Assembly: GCA_021502835.1 (NCBI GenBank)
Contig: JAKFGP010000011.1
Location: 62,001 to 126,000 of the forward strand
Direction: 5' to 3'
DNA: 64,000 nucleotides
From: Streptomyces thinghirensis
GTDB taxonomy: Bacteria; Actinomycetota; Actinomycetia; Streptomycetales; Streptomycetaceae
In this document: positions 37,239 through 47,492 of the stretch, in pieces
Position numbering within the stretch: position 1 is the first letter of the stretch
Layout of the letters: every line of letters begins with the position of its first letter
Position numbers and translations under genes: made by a program
The notes under the pieces: model-generated
The model's database searches: none
What the model saw: the letters and a program-made list of their open reading frames with translations, nothing else
What the model was told of the DNA's origin: nothing

Positions 37239-38518
37239 ATGGACGTGAACGCGGCGGTCGCCGCAGCGGCAGCGATCGCCGGAGTACTCACCGGTGTCAT
37301 CGCCATGCTGGCGTTCCGCTGGAGCGAACGAGAGCAGAAGCGCCCCACGCGCACCTCGCTCCACACACGGACCCCGTGCTGCCGCCCGGCGTGGACACCG
37401 TCCCTGTCGAGCACTCCGCTCCTCCGCGGTCGTCCTCGACGAGGCCGACGCGGTGGTCAAGACCAGCTCGGCGGCGTACGCCCTCGGCCTGGTCCGGGGC
37501 GGCAAGCTCGCCGTCGAGCCCATGCTGCAGATGGCTCCGGGACACCCGGCGGGACGAGGGGAGATACGGCCGGTCGAGCTGGATCTGCCGAGGCGGGGGA
37601 CCGGGCGGGGGAGGCCCTCGCCGTGTCCGCACGCGTGGCGCCCCCTCGGGTCGCGGCTGGTGCTGCTGCTGGTCGAGGACCTCACCGAGGCCCGCCGCAT
37701 CGAGGCCGTACGCCGCGATTTCGTCGCCAATGTGAGCCATGAGCTGAAGACGCCGGTGGGCGCGCTCTCGCTGCTGTCCGAGGCCGTCATGGACGCCTCG
37801 GACGATCCGGAGGCCGTGGAGCGGTTCGCCGGGCGCATGCAGATCGAGGCGACCCGCCTGACCAACCTGGTGCAGGAACTCATCGACCTGTCCCGGGTCC
37901 AGAACGACGACCCCCTCGACGACGCCGAGCCCGTCCGGGTGGACGAGCTGGTCGCCGAGGCCATCGACCGCTGTCGGCACGCGGCCGGCACCAAGCAGAT
38001 CACCATGGCCGCCGGAGGAACGGCGGATCTGCACGTACGCGGCAACCGCGGCCAGCTCGCCGCCGCCCTCGGCAACCTCGTCGAGAACGCCGTCAACTAC
38101 TCGCCCGCCCGCACCCGCGTCGGCATAGCCGCCCGCCGCGTCAACGCCCCCGGCGGCGATCAGATCGAGATCGCCGTGACCGACCAGGGCATCGGCATCT
38201 CGGAGAAGGACAAGGAGCGCGTGTTCGAGCGCTTCTACCGCGTCGACCCGGCCCGCTCACGAGGCCACCTGAGGCACTTCGGCCTGGGTCTCGCGATCGT
38301 CAAGCACGTGGCCGCCTCGCACGGCGGGGAGGTCACGGTGTGGAGTGCCGAAGGCCAGGGCTCCACCTTACGCTGCGACTGCCGGGTCGGGCCCCGCCCG
38401 CGCCCGCGCCACAGCGGCGCCCCGACCGCGCCGGACTCAGCGCCGAGACCGAGCGGTCCCCCTCATCCCCCCATACTTCCCCGTACGAAACGCTCCCCGC
38501 CCGGAGGTCCTTCCGTGA
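37239..38518 (+). CDS. senX3: SenX3/PhoR-type sensor histidine kinase
   Basis: About 425 residues, called phoR in Streptomyces work. One N-terminal membrane helix ([20 protein letters not shown]), a PAS-like domain ([20 protein letters not shown]), dimerisation/phosphoacceptor motif [20 protein letters not shown] with the histidine near residue 165, N box [14 protein letters not shown], and G box [20 protein letters not shown]. The second glycine box (normally [12 protein letters not shown]) is damaged by a TGA and extra bases near 38262-38275 but resumes as [15 protein letters not shown]. Its TGA overlaps the phoP GTG. Senses phosphate status with PhoU and phosphorylates PhoP. Confidence 0.9.
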
Positions 38519-39196
38519 CCTGTGTGCTCGTCGTCGAGGACGAGGAGTCCTTCTCCGACGTCCTGTCGTACATGCTCCGCAAGGAGGTTTCTCGAGGTCG
38601 CCGTGGCGACCACCGGCCCCGACGGACTCGACGAGTTCGAGCGCAACGGCGCCGACCTCGTGCTTCTCGACCTGATGCTGCCCGGCCTGCCGGGCACCGA
38701 GGTCTGCCGCCAGCTGCGCGGCCGCTCCAGCGTCCCCGTGATCATGGTGACCGCCAGGACAGCGAGATCGACAAGGTCGTCGGGCTGGAGATAGGGGCCG
38801 ACGACTACGTCACCAAGCCCTTCTCCTCCCGCGAGCTGGTCGCCCGCATCCGTGCCGTACTGCGGCGCCGCGGCAGAGGCCGGAGGAGGTCACCCCGCCG
38901 CGCTGGAGGCCGGCCCCGTCCGCATGGACGTCGACCGGCACGTCGTGACCGTGGGCGGCACCGAGGTCGACCTGCCCCTGAAGGAATTCGACCTGCTGGA
39001 GATGCTGCTGCGCAACGCCGGCCGCGTGCTGACCCGCATGCAGCTGATCGACCGGGTCTGGGGCGCCGACTACGTCGGTGACACCAAGACCCTCGACGTC
39101 CACGTCAAGCGGCTGCGGGCCAAGATCGAGCCCGACCTGGGCGCGCCGCGGTACCTGGTGACGGTGCGCGGGCTCGGCTACAAGTTCGAGCCGTGA
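38515..39196 (+). CDS. phoP: PhoP/RegX3-type response regulator
   Basis: About 226 residues. Receiver domain [20 protein letters not shown], acceptor Asp in [20 protein letters not shown], and the KPF motif in [20 protein letters not shown]. OmpR-type winged helix: [60 protein letters not shown] and [10 protein letters not shown]. It starts at a GTG overlapping the senX3 stop. Frame changes near 38590, 38757 and 38880. It controls phosphate-starvation genes and, in Streptomyces, antibiotic production. Confidence 0.92.
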
Positions 39197-39236
39197 GCGC
39201 CCGGGCGCGCGTCGCCGGCCCCTCGACGGTAGGTAC

Positions 39237-39274
39237 GACGAAGGCGGACCTCCCGGAGGATCTCGCCCTTCGTC
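39237..39274. terminator. Hairpin between phoP and the convergent lipoprotein gene
   Basis: GACGAAGGCG pairs with CGCCCTTCGTC (one bulged C) with an inner CCTCCCGGAGG hairpin; it lies between two convergent stops and may serve both. Confidence 0.55.
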
Positions 39275-39283
39275 ATCACGGTC

Positions 39284-40051
39284 TCAGTGGCCGGCGTCGG
39301 TGCCGGTCCCCTGCGAGGTGCCGTCCGTCGCCGTGCCGGCGCCGGGCCGGCTCTCGGTGCTTTCCCGGCGTCGGCGGACTCGCCGGTCGCGGGGTCCGTC
39401 GTGCCGTCGGTCGGGGCGCCGGAGGTCTGGCCGTCGGACGGCTCGCCGGAGGTCTGGCCGTCGGACGGCTCGCCGGAGGTCTCCTGCGACGGCTTCGCCG
39501 ACGCGCCGGGGGCCGCCGGGACGTCGCTCGGGCCCCACTCGGAGAAGTACCTCTCGGCGGGGGACGACGAAGGCGCGCAGGCTCACCTCGCCGGTCTTGC
39601 TGAAGGTGAAGGTGATCTCCTGCGCGTTGCCGTCCTGGACGGCCTCGCGGCTGCTGGGCGGGACGGCGGAGGCGTTGCCCTCGCCGCCCAGGATCAGGAA
39701 CCGCCGGCCGGGACGGTCAGGCCGCCGTTGCCGCCCTTCTCGCCCTCGGCGGGCTTCAGCTCGGCGGACTTGCCGGTGCCGGCCACGGTGATGGACTCGA
39801 GCTTCTGGTCGGACCTGCCGTTGTTGAACAGGGTGCCGGAGACCACGGCCGGGCCGGTCGACTCCAGGTCGGGCTGCGATGATGACGATCGCGTTCTGGA
39901 TCTGGATGTCACCCACGGTCGTCTCGCGTTGTCCGGCTTGATCTCCAGCGCGTCTGGGCGTTGTGGACCGGCACCGCACGCGGCGAGCGAGGCGATCGAG
40001 AACGCGATGGCGGCGGCGGCGAGGGCACCGCGTCGAAGGTTGCTGCCTCAC
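39284..40051 (-). CDS. Lipoprotein with Ser/Gly/Pro-rich C-terminus
   Basis: About 255 residues. GTG start, then RRGALAAAAIAFSIASLAAC with the lipobox LAAC, so it should be lipid-anchored. The mature domain reads ETTVGDIQIQNAIVIIAQPD, STGPAVVSGTLFNNGRSDQK and LESITVAGTGKSAELKPAEG, then EITFTFSKTGEVSLRAFVVP: a beta-sandwich of the copper-chaperone-like DUF461 type (inference). The C-terminal tail has a GQTSGEPSD repeat. Frame changes near 39350, 39565, 39880 and 39935. Conserved beside phoP in Streptomyces; function unknown. Confidence 0.7.
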   Translation of the reverse strand: MRQQPSTRCPRRRRHRVLDRLARRVRCRSTTPRRAGDQAGQRETTVGDIQIQNAIVIIAARPGVDRPGRGLRHPVQQRQVRPEARVHHRGRHRQVRRAEARRGREGRQRRPDRPGRRFLILGGEGNASAVPPSSREAVQDGNAQEITFTFSKTGEVSLRAFVVPRREVLLRVGPERRPGGPRRVGEAVAGDLRRAVRRPDLRRAVRRPDLRRPDRRHDGPRDRRVRRRRESTESRPGAGTATDGTSQGTGTDAGH

Positions 40052-40658
40052 GGCGGCGGCAACTCTTGGACTCGAGCGAGGTGGCGGCAACGGATAAAGC
40101 CGCCCTAAGTGTCTGTCAGCGGCTTCAGGCTACCGAGCCGTTCCCGGGCCGCCGCACCCGACCCCCCCCCAAGACGCCGGCTTCGCCCGGCAGGCGGTAG
40201 GGCCGGCGCGCGGACGGGGTGCGCGGACGGGAAGCGCAGGCGCGCTCGTTCCGAGGCAGTACCCGCGTCGCTTTGTGGCTCGTACTCGTCCGTCATTCGC
40301 TATAAAAGCCGACTGTCATACCGGTCGTCGGTCGGCGCACAGATTTCCGTGGAGGAATGCGCGGACGGCCAGGAAATTGATCATCGGAGGGTCGGCCGGG
40401 GCACCTCGTGATCAATTCCGGATTCGTCCGGAAGCCCGCCACGGTCACCGAACGGGTAGCGGAAGTCGCACGCTCGAACCGGACATTTGGGTATCTTCGG
40501 GCGGGTGGGAGGGCCTCCCGGATGTGTGTGACGTGCGCGTTTCGTGCGACCTGACGAGCTGCTCCGACCTGCGAATACTTTCTTCCGCTCGCCCGCCGCA
40601 GCACGTTCCTGTTGCTGTTGTCAAGCCCCGAGATATGCCCTGACCTGCGAAAACGCCA
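40052..40658. other. About 600 bp with no supported gene
   Basis: Between the lipoprotein start and the carD promoter. The first 150 bases hold the lipoprotein upstream region, including a run of nine Cs (40160-40168). From about 40300 the DNA is less GC-rich than its neighbours. Open frames here show no third-position GC bias and no recognisable motif. It may hold a regulatory RNA or a decayed gene. Confidence 0.5.
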
Positions 40659-40687
40659 TTCAGAAGACGGCGTATCCGTGTTACCCT
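40659..40687 (+). promoter_or_regulatory. Candidate housekeeping promoter of carD
   Basis: TTCAGA, 17 bases, TACCCT, ending 28 bases before the carD ATG. Spacing fits the principal sigma factor; the -35 box is only a partial match. Confidence 0.4.
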
Positions 40688-40715
40688 GGATAGCCACGGA
40701 AGGGGTACCTGTCAC

Positions 40716-41195
40716 ATGACGTTCAAGGTTGGCGACACCGTGGTCTATCCCCATCACGGGGCCGCGCTGATCGAGGCTATCGAAACTCGCCAGATCAAAG
40801 GCGTGGACAAGACCTACTGGTGCTGAAGGTCGCCCAGGGTGACCTGACGGTACGTGTGCCAGCGGACAATGCGGAGTTCGTCGGCGTGCGTGATGTGGTT
40901 GGTCAGGACGGGCTGGACCGGGTCTTCGAGGTGCTGCGCGCGCCGTACGCCGAGGAGCCCACGAACTGGTCGCGTCGTTACAAGGCAAACCTGGAGGCTC
41001 GCCTCCGGCGACGTCATCAAGGTCGCGGAAGTCGTACGCGATCTGTGGCGTCGTGAGCGCGAGCGCGGACTCTCCGCCGGTGAGAAGCGCATGCTCGCCA
41101 AGGCCCGCCAGATCCTGGTGAGCGAGCTGGCTCTTGCGGAGAACACCAACGAGGACAAGGCGGAGGCCCTGCTCGACGAGGTGCTCGCCTCCTGA
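40716..41195 (+). CDS. carD: CarD-family RNA polymerase-binding transcription factor
   Basis: About 160 residues. The N-terminal Tudor-like RNA polymerase interaction domain is [20 protein letters not shown] and [20 protein letters not shown]; the C-terminal helical DNA-binding domain contains [35 protein letters not shown] and [20 protein letters not shown]. CarD stabilises the open promoter complex and is essential in related actinomycetes. Frame changes near 40818 and 41003. The conserved tryptophan (NWSRR), which wedges into the bubble in CarD, is present. Confidence 0.92.
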
Positions 41196-41481
41196 GCCTC
41201 CTGAGGCGAGGCGCAGGTCGCTGCCCACTCGGTTCAGCGCACTGAAATGCGCGGTGCCCGATGACATTCTTGCTGTCGCCGGGCGCTGCGGCATGTTCAT
41301 ACCCGGATCGAGTCCTCGTACGATCACCCCGGGGACTTTCCCCGGCCTGGCGTGGTGCTGGCGTGCCGGGCCCGGGTCGCTGGCTCGACCGGGGTCACGG
41401 CGAGGGTCCGGTCAAGGCTTCGCGCCCGGCACGGTGAGGCCATACCCAACTAGGTCGAGCACACAAACCTGACAGGAACCG
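41196..41481. other. carD-ispD intergenic region, no gene seen
   Basis: 286 bases. No ORF with coding bias on either strand and no strong hairpin. The ispD start is preceded by AGGAACCG, a weak ribosome site. It probably contains the ispD promoter. Confidence 0.4.
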
Positions 41482-42258
41482 ATGTCTGACGAATCGCGTC
41501 CCTCGCCCACCGAGATGCCCCCCGCCACCCGTGCGAACACCCGAACCGCGGCCGTCATTCCGGCCGCCGGCCGGGGCGTCCGGCTGGGTCCGGGCGCCCC
41601 GAAAGCCCTCCGCGCGCTGGGCGGCACGCCCATGCTCATCCACGCGGTCCGGGCGATGGCCGCCTCGCGCGGCGTCTCGCTCGTCGTGGTCGTCGCGCCT
41701 CCCGACGGAGCCGCCGAGGTCAAGAGCCTGCTCGACGCGCACGCGCTGCCGGAGCGGACGGACTTCCTCGTCGTGCCGGGCGGCGAGTCGCGGCAGGAGT
41801 CCGTACGGCTCGGCCTGGACGCGTTGCCGGCCGACTACGCCACCGTCCTCGTGCACGACGCGGCCCGGCCGCTGGTGCCGGTCGACACGGTGGACGCGGT
41901 GATCGAGGCCGTACGGGACGGCGCGCCCGCCGTGGTGCCCGCGCTGCCGCTCGCCGACACGGTCAAGCAGGTCGAGCCCGCCGCCGTGCCGGGTGAGCCG
42001 GAACCGGTCGTGGCGACGCCGGAGCGGGCGCGGCTGCGTGCGGTGCAGACACCGCAGGGGTTCGACCGGGAGACGCTGGTGCGCGCCCACGAGACGGTGA
42101 CCGACAACGTCACCGACGACGCGAGCATGGTCGAGCAGCTCGGGCTCACGGTGATGGTGGTGCCGGGGCACGAGGAGGCGTTCAAGGTGACGCGGCCGCT
42201 CGATCTGGTGCTGGCGGAGGCCGTGCTGGCACGGAGGAGGCTGAACGATGGGTTCTGA
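41482..42258 (+). CDS. ispD: 2-C-methyl-D-erythritol 4-phosphate cytidylyltransferase
   Basis: Intact, 258 residues. IspD makes CDP-methylerythritol in the non-mevalonate isoprenoid pathway. The CTP-binding loop [20 protein letters not shown] is at about residues 22-41, the substrate motif [12 protein letters not shown] near residue 125, and the C-terminal [13 protein letters not shown] and [14 protein letters not shown] are typical. The N-terminal 20 residues are extra compared with short homologues, so a later start is possible. Overlaps ispF by 11 bases; the two catalyse non-consecutive steps of the same pathway. Confidence 0.95.
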   Translation: MSDESRPSPTEMPPATRANTRTAAVIPAAGRGVRLGPGAPKALRALGGTPMLIHAVRAMAASRGVSLVVVVAPPDGAAEVKSLLDAHALPERTDFLVVPGGESRQESVRLGLDALPADYATVLVHDAARPLVPVDTVDAVIEAVRDGAPAVVPALPLADTVKQVEPAAVPGEPEPVVATPERARLRAVQTPQGFDRETLVRAHETVTDNVTDDASMVEQLGLTVMVVPGHEEAFKVTRPLDLVLAEAVLARRRLNDGF

Positions 42259-42778
42259 CAGGTCTGCCAGGTCTGACAGTCCTGACGCGGACGGGATCCT
42301 CGTGCTGCCCCAGGTCGGCATCGGTACGGACATCCACGCCTTCGAGGACGGGCGTGAACTGTGGTGCGCCGGGCTGAAGTGGGAGGGCGAGGGGGCCGGG
42401 CTGGCCGGGCACTCCGACGCGGACGTCGTAGCGCACGCGGCGTGCAACGCGCTGTTCTCGCGGCGGGGGTCCGGGGACCTCGGGCAGCACTTCGGTACCG
42501 GGCGGCCGGAGTGGTCCGGGGCGTCCGGGGTGACGCTGCTGACGGAGGCGGCGCGGATCGTGCGGGCGGCGGGGTTCCGGATCGGCAACGTCGCGGTGCA
42601 GGTGGTCGGGCCGAGGCCGAAGATCGGTAAGCGGCGGGACGAGGCGCAGAAGGTGTTGTCGGAGGCGGTGGGGGCGCCGGTGTCGGTGTCCGGGGCGACG
42701 ACGGACGGGCTGGGGTTTCCCGGGCGGGGGGAAGGGTTGATGGCGGTGGCTACGGCGTTGGTCGTGCGGGTGGGTTGA
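42248..42778 (+). CDS. ispF: 2-C-methyl-D-erythritol 2,4-cyclodiphosphate synthase
   Basis: Intact, 176 residues. Converts CDP-methylerythritol phosphate to the cyclodiphosphate. Metal ligands Asp28 and His30 in [12 protein letters not shown] and His55 in [13 protein letters not shown]; the C-terminal [20 protein letters not shown] forms the CDP pocket. The motif [20 protein letters not shown] is the usual DLGxxF loop. The N-terminus up to residue 20 is a variable extension. Translational coupling with ispD is likely. A double hairpin terminator lies 80 bases downstream. Confidence 0.95.
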   Translation: MGSDRSARSDSPDADGILVLPQVGIGTDIHAFEDGRELWCAGLKWEGEGAGLAGHSDADVVAHAACNALFSRRGSGDLGQHFGTGRPEWSGASGVTLLTEAARIVRAAGFRIGNVAVQVVGPRPKIGKRRDEAQKVLSEAVGAPVSVSGATTDGLGFPGRGEGLMAVATALVVRVG

Positions 42779-42854
42779 GCGGGGTGGGGTTGGGGTGAGC
42801 GGGGCGGGGTGTGTCCTGGGCCGGGGGTGTGTCGCGCCGGCGTCCGGGCGTGCC

Positions 42855-42900
42855 GTGCGGGGGCTCCGCCCCGCACCCCGCCAGGGGCTCCCGCCCCTGG
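42855..42900 (+). terminator. Two adjacent hairpins after ispF
   Basis: GTGCGGGG/CCCCGCAC (42855-42876) and CCAGGGGC-TCCC-GCCCCTGG (42881-42900). The rest of the 42779-43075 gap holds GC-rich repeats of GGTCGGGCG and no gene. Confidence 0.7.
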
Positions 42901-43075
42901 ACCCCGGCCTATGCCCACCCACCACCCGACTCGGTCGGGCGAGGCCGGGCTTGCCTCACGGGCTCGGTCGGGCGGGAGGCCGGCGCCTAGTCTCACCGGC
43001 TCGGTCGGGTAGGACGACGTAACAAGCGGGGCACGTGCGCCCGTGGCACTGCCCGGCGCCTACTACCCTGGAGGC

Positions 43076-44471
43076 GTGACTATTCGCCTGTACGACACCA
43101 GCGCCCGGCAGATTCGTGACTTCGCCCCCCTCACGCCGGGCTGCGTCTCGATCTACCTGTGCGGTGCCACCGTGCAGGCCGCCCCGCACATCGGGCACAT
43201 TCGGTCGGGGCTGAACTTCGACATCATGCGCCGCTGGTTCGCGTACCGCGGCTACGACGTCACCTTCATCCGCAACGTCACCGACATCGACGACAAGATC
43301 ATCCGGAAGGCGGCGGACCAGAACCGCCCCTGGTGGTCCATCGGGTACGAGAACGAGCGGGCGTTCAACGACGCCTACGACGCCCTCGGCTGCCTGCCGC
43401 CGACGTACGAGCCGCGTGCCACCGGGCACATCACCGAGATGGTCGAGATGATGCGCGGCCTCATCGAGCGCGGCCACGCCTACGAGGCGGACGGCAACGT
43501 CTACTTCGACGTACGGTCCCTGCCCGGGTACCTGGCGCTGTCCAACCAGGACCTCGACGACCTGCGGCAGCCCGACGAGGGCGCCTCCGGCAAGCGGGAC
43601 CCGCGGGACTTCGCCATGTGGAAGGCGGCCAAGCCCGGGGAGCCGAGCTGGGAGGCGCCGTGGGGGGCGGGGGCGTCCGGGGTGGCACCTCGAGTGCTCC
43701 GCCATGGCGCACAAGTACCTGGGCGAGGAGTTCGACATCCACGGGGGCGGGATCGACCTGATCTTCCCGCACCACGAGAACGAGATCGCCCAGGCCAAGG
43801 GGTTCGGCGACGCCTTCGCGCGGTACTGGGTGCACAACGCCTGGGTCACCATGAGCGGCGAGAAGATGTCGAAGTCGCTCGGCAACAGCGTGCTCGTCAG
43901 CGAGATGGTGAAGGCGTGGCGGCCGGTCGTGCTCCGGTACTACCTGGGCACGCCGCACTACCGCTCCACCATCGAGTACAGCGAGAGTCCCTGCGCGAGG
44001 CCGAGTCGGCGTAGCGCGCATCGAGGGCTTCGTGCAGCGCGTCACCGAGCTGGCCGGCCAGGCCGTCGAGCCCGCCGCCGAGGTGCCGCCCGCCTTCGCC
44101 GAGGCGATGGACGACGATCTGGGCGTGCCGCAGGCGCTGGCCATCGTGCACACCACCGTCCGGCAGGGCAACAGCGCGCTGGCCGCCGACGACAAGGACG
44201 CCGCGGTCGCCCGCCTCGCCGAGGTCCGTGCGATGCTCGGGGTGCTCGGCCTCGACCCGCTGGCCCCGCACTGGGCCGGGGAGCAGGAGCAGGGCGAGGA
44301 TCTGCGGCACGTCGTCGACAGCCTCGTACGCCTCGTCCTGGACCAGCGCGAGGCCGCGCGGGCGCGCAAGGACTGGTCCACCGCGGATGCCATCCGCGAC
44401 CAGCTCGGTCAGTCCGGACTGGTCATCGAGGACGGCCCGCAGGGCCCCGCTGGAGCCTCGGCTCCCGCTGA
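43076..44471 (+). CDS. cysS: Cysteinyl-tRNA synthetase
   Basis: About 466 residues, class Ia. Zinc cysteine and HIGH motif in [34 protein letters not shown], second zinc-site region [14 protein letters not shown] with [20 protein letters not shown], and the KMSKS motif in [15 protein letters not shown]-terminal DALR-type helices ([20 protein letters not shown]) and the ending [12 protein letters not shown] 43076 gives MTIRLYD; TACCCT seven bases upstream suggests a leaderless start. Frame changes near 43665, 43990 and 44455. The alternative frame to 44523 is rejected because the GPRW-LG-R end is typical. Confidence 0.95.
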
Positions 44472-44611
44472 CCCCCGCCCGGTTCACCGAAGCCCGGGCC
44501 CGTCGGCTGCGCGGGTTCCGTAGATCGATTGTGCCGCCCGGCCTCCCGGGCGGCACACTGCATAAGACGCAAGCATTAGCACACTCCCGTAGAGGCGGAG
44601 ACAGGTAACTC

Positions 44612-45628
44612 ATGGCCGCGAACAACCGCCGCATGTCCGGCAAGAAGGGCGCGCAGGTCGGCAGCGGCGGCAAGCGACGCCGGGGCCTGGAAGGCAAGGG
44701 GCCGACGCCTCCCGCCGAGATGCGCAAGGGGCACGTCAAGCAGCGCGTCGCCAACGCCAAGGCGCGCCGCGCCACGGGACGCGCCCGCAGCGGCGCGGGG
44801 GCGGACGGTCGACGTCCGAAAGCTGGTCGTCGGCCGCAACCCCGTCTACGAGGCGCTGCGCGACGGTTGTGCCCACCTCGACGCTCTACGTCCAGCAGTT
44901 CATCGACAACGACGAGCGGGTGCGCGAGGCGCTCCAGCTCGCGGCCGAGCGCCGGCGGCATCAACCTGATGGAGGCGCCGCGCCCCGAGCTGGACCGGAT
45001 GACCAACGGACTGAACCACCAGGGGCTCGTGCTCCAGGTGCCGCCGTACGAGTACGCGCACCCGGAGGACCTGGTCGCCGCCGCCCACGACGAGGGCGCG
45101 GACCCGCTGATCGTCGCCCTCGACGGCGTGACCGACCCGCGCAACCTCGGTGCCATCGTCCCGCTCCGTCTCCGCCTTCGGCGGCCACGGCGTCGTCGTG
45201 CCCGAGCGGCGCGCGGCCGGCATGACGGCGGGCGCCTGGAAGACGTCCGCCGGTACGGCCGCCCGTACGCCGGTCGCCCGCGCCACCAATCTCACGCGCG
45301 CGCTGGAGTCGTACCAGAAGGCCGGTATCGCGGTGGTGGGCCTCGCCGCCGACGGCGAGGCCGAACTCGGCGAGCTGGCGGCCCTCGACGGCCCCGTGGT
45401 CATCGTGGTCGGCAGCGGGGGCAAGGGGCTCTCGCGGCTCGTCGGGGAGACGTGCGACTTCCGGGTGCCGGATTCCCATGCCCGGCGGTGCCGAGTCCCT
45501 CAATGCCGGTGTCGCCGCCGGGATCGTGCTGTACGAGGCGGCGCGCCGGCGGAGGGTGAGGCCGGAGGAGCGGGTGTTCGACTCGGTCCCCCGCACGGGG
45601 TGTTCCGGGCGGTCCGGGCAGGCTTGAC
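44612..45628 (+). CDS. rlmB: 23S rRNA 2'-O-ribose methyltransferase RlmB
   Basis: About 320 residues of the SPOUT/TrmH family, methylating G2251-type positions. Basic N-terminal extension ([20 protein letters not shown] and [20 protein letters not shown]), L30e-like substrate domain ([20 protein letters not shown]), then motif 1 [17 protein letters not shown], motif 2 [20 protein letters not shown] and motif 3 [20 protein letters not shown]. Frame changes near 44800, 44865, 44952, 45165 and 45468. The stop is uncertain; a read to 45628 adds a short poorly conserved tail. It lies 141 bases after cysS, a conserved pairing. Confidence 0.88.
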
Positions 45629-45659
45629 GCGGTCCGGACAGTTCGGGGCGGTCAGAGCA

Positions 45660-45694
45660 GTGTCCTAACGACACATCACTCGGTTAGATGAGTG
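45660..45694 (+). promoter_or_regulatory. Two small inverted repeats over the DoxX-gene start
   Basis: GTGTC-CTAAC-GACAC (45660-45674) and CACTC-8 bases-GAGTG (45677-45694). The second spans the ATG. Possible operator or RNA hairpin; weak evidence. Confidence 0.3.
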
Positions 45695-47396
45695 TGGACA
45701 CCAGAACACCCCGCACACCCACGGGGGACCGCTCGTCGGGAATCGACGACGCTCCCGCGCTGAGCATGGTGAAGGTGCCGAGCGATCCGGCCCAGGTCAT
45801 CGTCAATCACGCGAGTTTCCGCGTGCAGTTCGGTGCCTCCGCGCGGGCGGGCGAATCCGCGCGGATCGCGCGGCACTGGAGCGCCACCCAGGACACCGCC
45901 CGCATGCCCGTCGCAGGTGCCGCGGGCCCCGCCGCCCCGGCCGCCGCCCGCCGCCGCGCCCTCGTGTGGAGCGGGCGGTCCGACCGGACGACACCGGCGC
46001 ACACCGGTTGCTCCAGGCGGTGCGGGCCGGAGCCGGTCACCACGCCGAGGACCCGGTCGCCGACGCCGGAGCCACACAGGTCATCCCCCGCGTCGACATC
46101 GACGGGGGGCGCCCCGAGCTACGACGGCTACGACGACGGGCCGCCACCCAGACCCTCGAGACCCCGCTCGTCGGCGCCCAGCGCGGCCCCGTCCCCGACG
46201 GCACCGGCTGCTGCCCGCCATGCGCACCGTCGGCAGCGCCTACGACGAACCCGCCTACACCGGCGAGGACTTCGACTCCGCCGCCGGTCCCGACAGCTAC
46301 GACGACGACGGCACAGAGCCCGCCGGGCCGCGCACCAGGCGCCGCGCCGACGACCCGGCGCGGCACGCCTACTTCCCCGGCCGCCGCATGAACCTCGGCG
46401 TCGTGCTGCTGCCCGCTGCGCGTCTTCCTCGGCTTCATCTCCATCTACGCCGGCATCGGGCAAGCTCTGCGACCCCGTCTACTTCGACGGCGGCGAGCGC
46501 GGCTCCATGGTCAAGTGGCTCAACACCCTGCACCCGTGGGACGTCGCCGAGCCGCTGCGTCAGTTCGCCCTCGAGCACCCGGTCGGTGCCGGGCTCGTCA
46601 TCGCCTTCCTCCAGGTGATCGTGGGTGTGCTGACCGTCCTGGGCTGCTGGCAGCGCGTCGGTGCCGTCATCGGCGCGGGCCTGTCGCGGCGCTGCTCGTC
46701 ACCGTCAGCTGGAAGAGCGTCCCCGTCTACGACGCGCCCGACATCATCTACCTCGCCGCCTGGTCCCCGCTGATCATCGCGGGCGCCCCCGTCTACTCCG
46801 TGGACGGCCGGCTCGCCGGCGGTGCCTGGCGCCGGCTCGGCCCCCGCGCCGACATCTGGGACCTGCGCCGCTACGTCCTGCGCCGCGGTGCCCTCGTCAC
46901 CTTCCTGGTCGCCGGCGTCACCCTCCTCGTCGGCTCGCTGCTCGGCGGCGCGGTCCGGGACGCCGACCGCGTGGTCGTCCCCGGCCCCGGCGAGGCCCCG
47001 CGCAACGAACTGCCGGGCACCCCGCTCCCGCAGGAGCCCGGCACCCGGAAGTCGAAGACGTCTCCGGAGGCCTCCGCCTCACCCACCCAGGGCGCCACCA
47101 GCGGCGCGGCCACCCCTCCGAGGACGCCGCGACCACCCCGGGAGCCACCCGCGACAGCGGCACCGCCACCGGCGGCACGCCCAGCCAGACCCAGGGCACC
47201 ACGGGCCAGGCCCCGCCGCGGCAGTCCTCCCCGGCCGGCCAGGCGCCGAGCAGCACGGCGGGGCCCACCTCCGGCGGCACCACGACCGGCGGCGGCAGCG
47301 GCACGACCGGCGGCACCGGAAGCGGCGACGGCGGCGGCTCCTTCCCTCCACCGGAGAGCCGGGCAGCCGCCTCGTGGGCGGTCTCCTGGGCTGCAA
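45688..47396 (+). CDS. DoxX-family membrane protein with long disordered ends
   Basis: About 560 residues. A 230-residue hydrophilic N-terminus is followed by RMNLGVVLLPLRVFLGFISI, YAGMGKLCDPVYFDGGERGS, GLVIAFLQVIVGVLTVLGCW, AGLSAALLVTVSWKSVPVYD and DIIYLAAWSPLIIAGAPVYS, a DoxX-like four-helix core, then a further helix LVTFLVAGVTLLVGSLLGGA and a Thr/Ser/Gly/Pro-rich tail. Similar proteins are annotated as oxidoreductase-associated membrane subunits, but the role is unknown. Many frame changes. The stop is placed before the terminator at 47431 and is approximate. Confidence 0.65.
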
Positions 47397-47430
47397 CCGG
47401 CCCACAGGGCTCACACAGCCCTCCCGTACG

Positions 47431-47470
47431 CCGAAGGGGCCCCGCCGACGTCCGTGCGGGGCCCCTTCGG
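47431..47470. terminator. 15-bp hairpin terminator
   Basis: CCGAAGGGGCCCCGC and its complement surround a 10-base loop; it lies between the DoxX-type gene and the convergent nucleotidyltransferase gene. Confidence 0.85.
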
Positions 47471-47492
47471 CATATCGTAGCTACCGGGGCGC

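Noticed and set aside
40275..40643. Open frame of 122 codons before carD
   Set aside because: No third-position GC bias, no ribosome site and no recognisable motif.
44455..44523. Longer cysS end reading to 44523
   Set aside because: The frame ending GPRWSLGSR at 44471 matches the usual family C-terminus; the longer tail is proline-rich shadow sequence.
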